64,000 nucleotides of DNA from Blasia pusilla. Its lineage: Eukaryota; Marchantiophyta; Marchantiopsida; Blasiales. This document shows positions 60,715 to 64,000 of this stretch, piece after piece (positions within the stretch are counted from its first letter, which is position 1; the number at the start of each line of letters is the position of its first letter). Under the pieces are notes generated by a model, which searched no databases, was not told the origin of the DNA, and worked only from the letters and a program-made list of their open reading frames with translations. The stretch lies in contig CM114275.1 in NCBI GenBank assembly GCA_050084515.1, positions 1,054,001 to 1,118,000 on the forward strand, given 5' to 3'. Made by a program: the position numbers and the translations under genes.

Positions 60715-61167
60715 ATGGAGGTAAATGGTTTGAAGAGAGGAGAAACGCATCTAATTGTTATAGATGGGGAAGTAGAAAGATCCCAAGTTAGAGTGTTGAT
60801 TGATCTTGGTGCAACAGAAAACTTCATTTCAAGAGCCATAGTTATGAAGTTGGGCTTAGCTTTAGAGAGGATCAAAAAGAAGAGGGGAAATTGCCAAATA
60901 GGCAAACAGAATAGATTAAGAAGCTTCCTCCAATGGGTAAAGTTGAGGATAGGAAAGTATCATGAAGAGTTGGAGATGAAGGTCATTAGATTAGCACGTT
61001 ATGATATTATATTGGGAATGCCTTGGATAAAACAATACAATCCAGAGGTAAATTGGAGAGAAAAAATCGTGAAGATCCGAGAGTGGAAGCTTTATGGAGA
61101 TAGAGTTAGATCACGTTCTAGAACCCTATGTCTATATGTAATAGGAAAAACTGTTATCAAACATTAA
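60715..61167 (+). pseudogene. chromovirus protease domain
   Basis: Retropepsin-like segment VLIDLGATENFISRAIVMKL (60796-60855), where the catalytic DSGAT motif reads DLGAT, followed by DIILGMPWIKQYNP, the conserved flap-end motif. The Ser-to-Leu change would weaken the active site; the catalytic Asp is kept. It precedes RT directly. Confidence 0.75.
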
Positions 61168-61394
61168 GATATATATTTCTTGGGCTTAATAAGAGATATT
61201 GGTGGTTTGAAAAAATACTGAAAGATACCAAACGAGTTGAGAGAAGTGTTGAAGGAATATAAAGATGTCTTCCCAAACGATTTACCATCAAGGTTACCAT
61301 CCAAACGGAAGGTAGACCACAAGATCGAGGTACTTCTATGAAGCAAACCATCATGTAAGGCTCCTTCCCACTTAGCTCCAAGGGAATTAGAAGA

Positions 61395-62620
61395 ATGCAA
61401 AGCCCAAGTGGAGGAGAGATGTTGCAGAAAGGCTCCATCCAACCAAGCGTCTCGCCATATGAAGCTCGTGTTGTTTTTGTCAAAAAGAAGGATGGAAGCA
61501 TAGGATTGTGTATCGACTATCGAGCACTAAATCAAAAAATAGTAAAAAATATATATCCATTACCAAGAATGGATGATTTGTTCAACCAACTATAAGGAGA
61601 AAAATACTTCATCAAATTCAATCTTAGAATTGGCTACAACCAACTTCAAATTGCGGATGAAAATATACCTAACACTACTTTTTGTACTAGGTATGGAAAC
61701 TTTGAATACTTAGTCATGCCATTTGGTCTTACTAACGCACCTACAATCTTTATTCTCTTAATGAATTATATTTTTTGTCCATATTCAGATAAGTATGTCA
61801 TCGTACTCTTAGATGATATCTTGGTCTATAATAAAACCATAGATGAGCATATTGATCAACTACGATAAGTCTTTCAAATCCTTAGAGATAATGAGTTGTA
61901 TGCTATAACTCCAAAATATGAGTTCAGTAAGACAAAAGCCGATTATCTAAGGTATCAAGCGAGTGAGCGCAGAAGGGGTTTGAGTGATGAGTGAGGAGGT
62001 AGAAGCGATCCAAACATGTAGTGCACTTGAGGATCAAACTCAATTGAAGAGTTTTCTAGGGTTAACATGATTGTATACAAGATTTGTCAAAGGTTTTGCT
62101 GAAAATGCACAGTCCTTGACAACTTTACTAGGGAAAGGACAAAAATGGAATTAGGACACATCATAAGAGATTGCTTTTCAATCCTTAAGTGATGCCTTGA
62201 TCAAAACCCCTATTTTGAAGTGGTATGATCCTAATCGACTCATCAAGTTGGCCATAGATGCTTCAGGTACTATCATTAGAAGAGTATTTCAAAAAGAATG
62301 GGATAGTATATGTCATCATATTACCTTCTTTTCTTGCAAGATGTTGCTAGCGTAGCAAAACTTCCGTATAATCCAGTGAGAAGAACTTGCTATTGTATTG
62401 GCAACCAAGCATTGGAAACATTATTTGGGCAACAAGGAGTTTATGATGGAGGTTGATCACAACCCCTTGGTCTACTTAGAATCCCAAAGAGAGCTCTCCA
62501 AATGCCAAATTTGATGGGCAGAATGGCAGTAGTAATTCACCATGAAAATTGTCTATGTAGAAGGAAAAATAGCAGTTGGCGAACGCCCTGAATCGTCTAC
62601 CACAGATGAATAATATGTCT
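61395..62620 (+). pseudogene. chromovirus reverse transcriptase and RNase H
   Basis: RT motifs occur in order: [37 protein letters not shown] (stop just after), MPFGLTNAP near 61715 and LLDDILVYNK near 61810, where the YxDD box reads LLDD. RNase H is seen as IDASG near 62255 and later as a KHYLG-like stretch and DHNPLVYLES near 62456-62486. Several in-frame stops (61593, 61867 and others) disable it. Confidence 0.8.
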
Positions 62621-62629
62621 GAAGTGTAG

Positions 62630-63860
62630 ATGCACTATGATTGGTGTAAAACGTTAACCAAAGCCACAAAAGAGGATGAAGAGATTGTAGTTGCTATTCA
62701 AGCCAACAAAGTACAGAAGGCTCAAGGATTGGTCTTCCATAAAGGTAAAGTATGGATCCTACAAGATCCACAGTTATGTACTCAAGTATTTTTTGAAGCT
62801 CACAACACAGTCATTGCAGGCGATGTGGGATCTGAAAAAACCTTAGAGGGATTACAATGGGCATACTATTAGTCCAAAATGAGAGAAGATGTTGAGGTAT
62901 ATGTAAGGAGTTGTAGGATTTATCAAAAAATCAAGGCTACTAACCCAAAACTCGCAAGACTGTTACAACCCATCCCAATACCTAAAAAATATTGGGAACA
63001 AGTCACTATGGATCTTGTTTATGAGAACCATCTATGATCACGGGATATAACTCGATTGTAGTCTTCGTGGATAGACTAAGCAAGATGATACACCGTCGTC
63101 TAACCAAGAAGACCGTTACTACATTAGAGTTGGCTAGGATTTACATCGATATAGTCTTTGTCAATCATGGTCTTCCTAAAATGCTTATCATTGATAGAGA
63201 AACCCATTTCACAAGATTATTTTGGAAGGTTTTATTCAAATTTCTCCAAACTAAACTAGCGATGTCTACATCTTATCATCCTCAAATTGATGAAAAAATT
63301 GAAAGGGCCAACCGAGCCATTGAGGATATGCTATATGCCTTAACATTGGAGGATCAACAAGAATGGGACTCATTGTTACCCTTAGTAGAATTCTCATACA
63401 ATAATTCCATGAATACTTCCACTAAGGCAACACCATTCTTTTCAATGCATGGCAAGCATCCGTTAATTCCTTCTAGTCTTACTTGAATATGAAAACTTAC
63501 GAGGGAATCTACAAAGGTAGCAACAATTAATAAGTTTGTGGACGAGATTCAGAAACGATTCAACTTGCTAAGGAGAAGTTGGCAACATGTAGATGCCCAT
63601 CGTCGAGATATCGAGTTTTTTTAGGGAAGAAGGTTTGGTTAGCAACAACCAATTTATCATTTGTAGGAGTTCGTAAGCTTAATCCTCGCTATATTGGGCC
63701 TTTCACTATCTTACAAAAAGTGGGCGCGGTGACATATAAGCTAGACCTACCGATGCATATGAAAATCCATCCTATGTTTCACGTCTCTCTTCTTCGATCA
63801 TTTATCCCACGCCCTAAAATATTTGAGGAAAATATTCGTCCCCACCACTTCCTTAAATAG
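62630..63860 (+). pseudogene. chromovirus integrase with GPF/Y region
   Basis: The zinc-binding half is seen near 62790-62935 (GSEKTLEGLQWAYY, then a YVRSC motif). The core shows TMDLVYENH with the first Asp near 63010, DRLSKMIH, DRETHF with the second Asp (63193-63210), and EKIERANRAIEDML with the Glu. The C-terminal part has NPRYIGPFTILQKVGAVTYK and HPMFHVSLLRSF, the GPF/Y signature. One stop between 62630-62872 and 63034 and another at 63484 break the frame. Confidence 0.8.
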
Positions 63861-63868
63861 TAGGAGAT

Positions 63869-63998
63869 CACAAAGAATTTGAAGTGGAACGTATTTTGAA
63901 GAAACGCACTCGATGAGCTTATCACCAACGAGTTGAATATTTGGTCCAAAGGAAATGATATCGAGTATTTGAGGCCACATGGGAACCCTCAACTAGCT
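63869..63998 (+). pseudogene. chromodomain at the integrase C-terminus
   Basis: The frame reads EFEVERILKKRTR, a stop, then AYHQRVEYLVQRK, a stop, then RVFEATWEPSTSL. This is the chromodomain pattern (E-VE-IL...EYLV-WKG...ATWEP) that targets chromoviruses to marked chromatin. Two stops, and QRK where WKG is expected, show decay. Confidence 0.75.
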
Positions 63999-64000
63999 TG

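Larger units (their letters stand above)
58581..64000 (+). mobile_element. Ty3/gypsy chromovirus retrotransposon, 3' end outside window
   Basis: Order on the plus strand: 5' LTR, primer-binding site, GA repeat, gag, decayed zinc knuckle, protease, RT, RNase H, integrase, GPF/Y region and a chromodomain, with the 3' LTR beyond the window. RT-RH-IN order plus a C-terminal chromodomain define the chromovirus branch of Ty3/gypsy. The frame is interrupted by stops (for example near 61595, 61867 and 62870), so this copy is probably dead, though it is better kept than the element at 27.7 kb. Confidence 0.85.

Overview
The window is a piece of a land-plant (embryophyte) nuclear genome. It has spliced genes with short GT-AG introns, a plant-type GDSL esterase, a plant SET-domain lysine methyltransferase, decayed Ty3/gypsy retrotransposons and long CT/GA microsatellites. 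The most telling gene is a fused CofG-CofH deazaflavin (FO) synthase. Such fused enzymes are known from green algae; as far as I know seed plants lack them, so a bryophyte or another early-diverging, non-seed lineage is the best guess. I cannot name the species.

Layout. 1-7018: a coiled-coil gene (six phase-compatible exons), a ~1-kb satellite array, then one 600-codon exon of unknown function. 7917-8658 (-): a tiny three-exon gene for a single-pass membrane protein. 9607-12455 (+): a four-exon SET-domain methyltransferase with a large repetitive insertion inside the catalytic domain. 13567-22997 (-): an intact 19-exon FO synthase, tail-to-tail with the SET gene. 23.2-46 kb: an AT-rich repeat region. 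It holds a minus-strand RNase H relic, a ~9.4-kb Ty3/gypsy element inserted beside a CT repeat, an unrelated decayed coding relic, an array of palindromic motifs, a minus-strand gag-only element, Helitron-like termini and a near-perfect ~260-bp inverted repeat. 48944-53652 (+): a five-exon GDSL esterase/lipase. 55.4-58 kb: another minus-strand gag relic interrupted by an LTR-like insertion. 58581 to the end: a Ty3/gypsy chromovirus with 5' LTR, primer-binding site, gag, protease, RT, RNase H, integrase and chromodomain, cut by the window edge and carrying in-frame stops.

The host genes do not form an obvious pathway. FO synthase makes the deazaflavin chromophore (FO) used by some photolyases and cryptochromes as a light antenna. 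I reconstructed its exons by hand: all 19 join in phase, with both radical-SAM cysteine triads kept. The SET and GDSL genes were reconstructed the same way and also sum to whole codons. All intron borders are read by eye and should be confirmed with transcripts; coordinates may be off by a base or two.
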